Of a stretch of DNA of 64,000 bases, positions 63,462-64,000 are shown piece by piece. Source of the stretch: Pseudomonas khorasanensis (GTDB lineage Bacteria > Pseudomonadota > Gammaproteobacteria > Pseudomonadales > Pseudomonadaceae); NCBI RefSeq assembly GCF_014268505.2, contig NZ_JABWQP020000002.1:648267-712266 (forward strand). The letters are read 5' to 3'. The stretch's first letter is position 1. Each line of letters starts with the position of its first letter. A program made the translations under genes and the position numbers. The notes beneath the pieces are model-generated. The model ran no database searches. It was given only the letters and a program-made list of their open reading frames with translations, and was not told the origin of the DNA.

Positions 63462-63827
63462 TCAATGCCGACGGTGGCGCTCACGCCAGGCGCGCCACCA
63501 GCCGCCGCTGAGAAAGAAGCGCGGAAAGGTCAGAAACTGTTCGACCAGCAACCGTGAGACCGCATCTTTGCGATCGCTGAACGGCTCGGAGGCTTGCGCC
63601 TCCAGGCTGTGGCCATGGCGCTGCAGACCCAGCGCCGCGACGATACCAATCACGCCGATGGCGACGCTGGCCAGGCTCGGGCTGAACACCCCGGACACGA
63701 TCAGTAGAAACGCCACGATGAACAAAGGCACGGCAATCAGGTGCAACACCAGATTGGTCGGGTGTTGATGATTGCCCGGGTAAGCGCGCCATTGCCACGC
63801 GGGAAGGTTGGGGTGACGTTTGCCCAT
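63462..63827 (-). CDS. DUF962 / Mpo1-like membrane protein
   Basis: This is a 121-residue protein with about two membrane segments (about 28-46 and 50-70). The opening GKRHPNLPAWQWRAYPGNHQHPTNLVLHLI carries the histidines seen in the DUF962 family, to which the yeast 2-hydroxy fatty acid dioxygenase Mpo1 belongs. The bacterial function is not established. AGGAG lies upstream of the start at 63827; an upstream in-frame ATG adds 24 residues without family character. Its stop codon lies one base after the end of the thioesterase gene. Confidence 0.75.
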   Translation of the reverse strand: MGKRHPNLPAWQWRAYPGNHQHPTNLVLHLIAVPLFIVAFLLIVSGVFSPSLASVAIGVIGIVAALGLQRHGHSLEAQASEPFSDRKDAVSRLLVEQFLTFPRFFLSGGWWRAWRERHRRH

Positions 63828-63958
63828 GTTTGCTACTCCTCGATCCATGTTGAACACATGCTCGAAGAATAGGCCCGGGCGCGAAGGGCGGCGAATCAAG
63901 GTTGGCTATTGAGTTGATAGCGGCAATGACTGTTTTTGATGTTGCCCAATCTGCCGCC

Positions 63959-63981
63959 TTCGCGAGCAGGCTCGCTCCCAT
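63959..63981. repeat. Single REP arm at the window end
   Basis: TTCGCGAGCAGGCTCGCTCC is present in one orientation; a partner arm may lie beyond the window. Confidence 0.8.
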
Positions 63982-64000
63982 ATTTGCAATGCATTCCCCC

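Overview
The window looks like a chromosomal segment of a Pseudomonas of the P. fluorescens group. The evidence is the high-GC coding style, the many copies of a dispersed inverted repeat with the core GCGAGCAGGCTCGC, and several gene neighbourhoods that I recall from Pseudomonas genomes: fumC / ABC exporter / rbdA, yciK-mupP-ubiG, gyrA-serC-pheA-hisC-tyrA/aroA-cmk-rpsA-ihfB, and an O-antigen cluster between ihfB and wbpM-comEA. No rRNA, tRNA, CRISPR array, prophage or insertion sequence was seen. Family names rest on motifs read by eye; no database search was run.

Layout. 1-6 kb: the 3' end of a thiolase gene, a small DUF6316-type gene, an EamA transporter, fumarase, a secreted DUF2059 protein and a BolA protein. 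5-13 kb: tRNA hydroxylase TrhO, a DsbA/FrnE-like oxidoreductase, an ABC exporter, an RbdA-like c-di-GMP enzyme, a TenA/PqqC-like protein and a second GGDEF protein. 13-18 kb: a leftward group ubiG-mupP-yciK, and a methylthioadenosine deaminase gene divergent from mtnA. 18-30.6 kb: gyrA, then a packed rightward run for serine and aromatic amino acids ending in cmk and rpsA, then a lipoprotein, ihfB and lapA.

30.8-47.5 kb is the accessory heart of the window, a surface-polysaccharide (O-antigen) cluster with falling GC. It holds rmlB, rmlD and rmlA (no rmlC), a GT2 glycosyltransferase, a WbpV-like epimerase/reductase, WbpL, a 1-kb stretch without a convincing gene, an ABC-2 exporter pair (Wzm and Wzt), a 1166-residue multi-domain glycosyltransferase, a leftward GT2 gene and wbpM. 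The expected logic is as follows. WbpM and WbpV make the first sugar nucleotide and WbpL loads it on undecaprenyl phosphate. The glycosyltransferases extend the chain, partly with dTDP-sugars, and Wzm/Wzt export it. The most unusual point is that the Wzt ATPase carries a carbohydrate-binding domain and also a C-terminal glycosyltransferase-like domain. The next gene places a long coiled coil between glycosyltransferase domains. I see no separate chain terminator.

47.6-64 kb: a ComEA-type DNA-binding protein, a FabF-like ketoacyl synthase, a 55-residue DUF2897 protein, an ethanolamine-type permease, the complete kdpFABCDE potassium system (with repeats between kdpB and kdpC and between kdpC and kdpD), a patatin-like phospholipase, a small lipoprotein, a CHAD protein, a TesB-like thioesterase and a DUF962 membrane protein. 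At least six classes of palindromic intergenic repeat occur.
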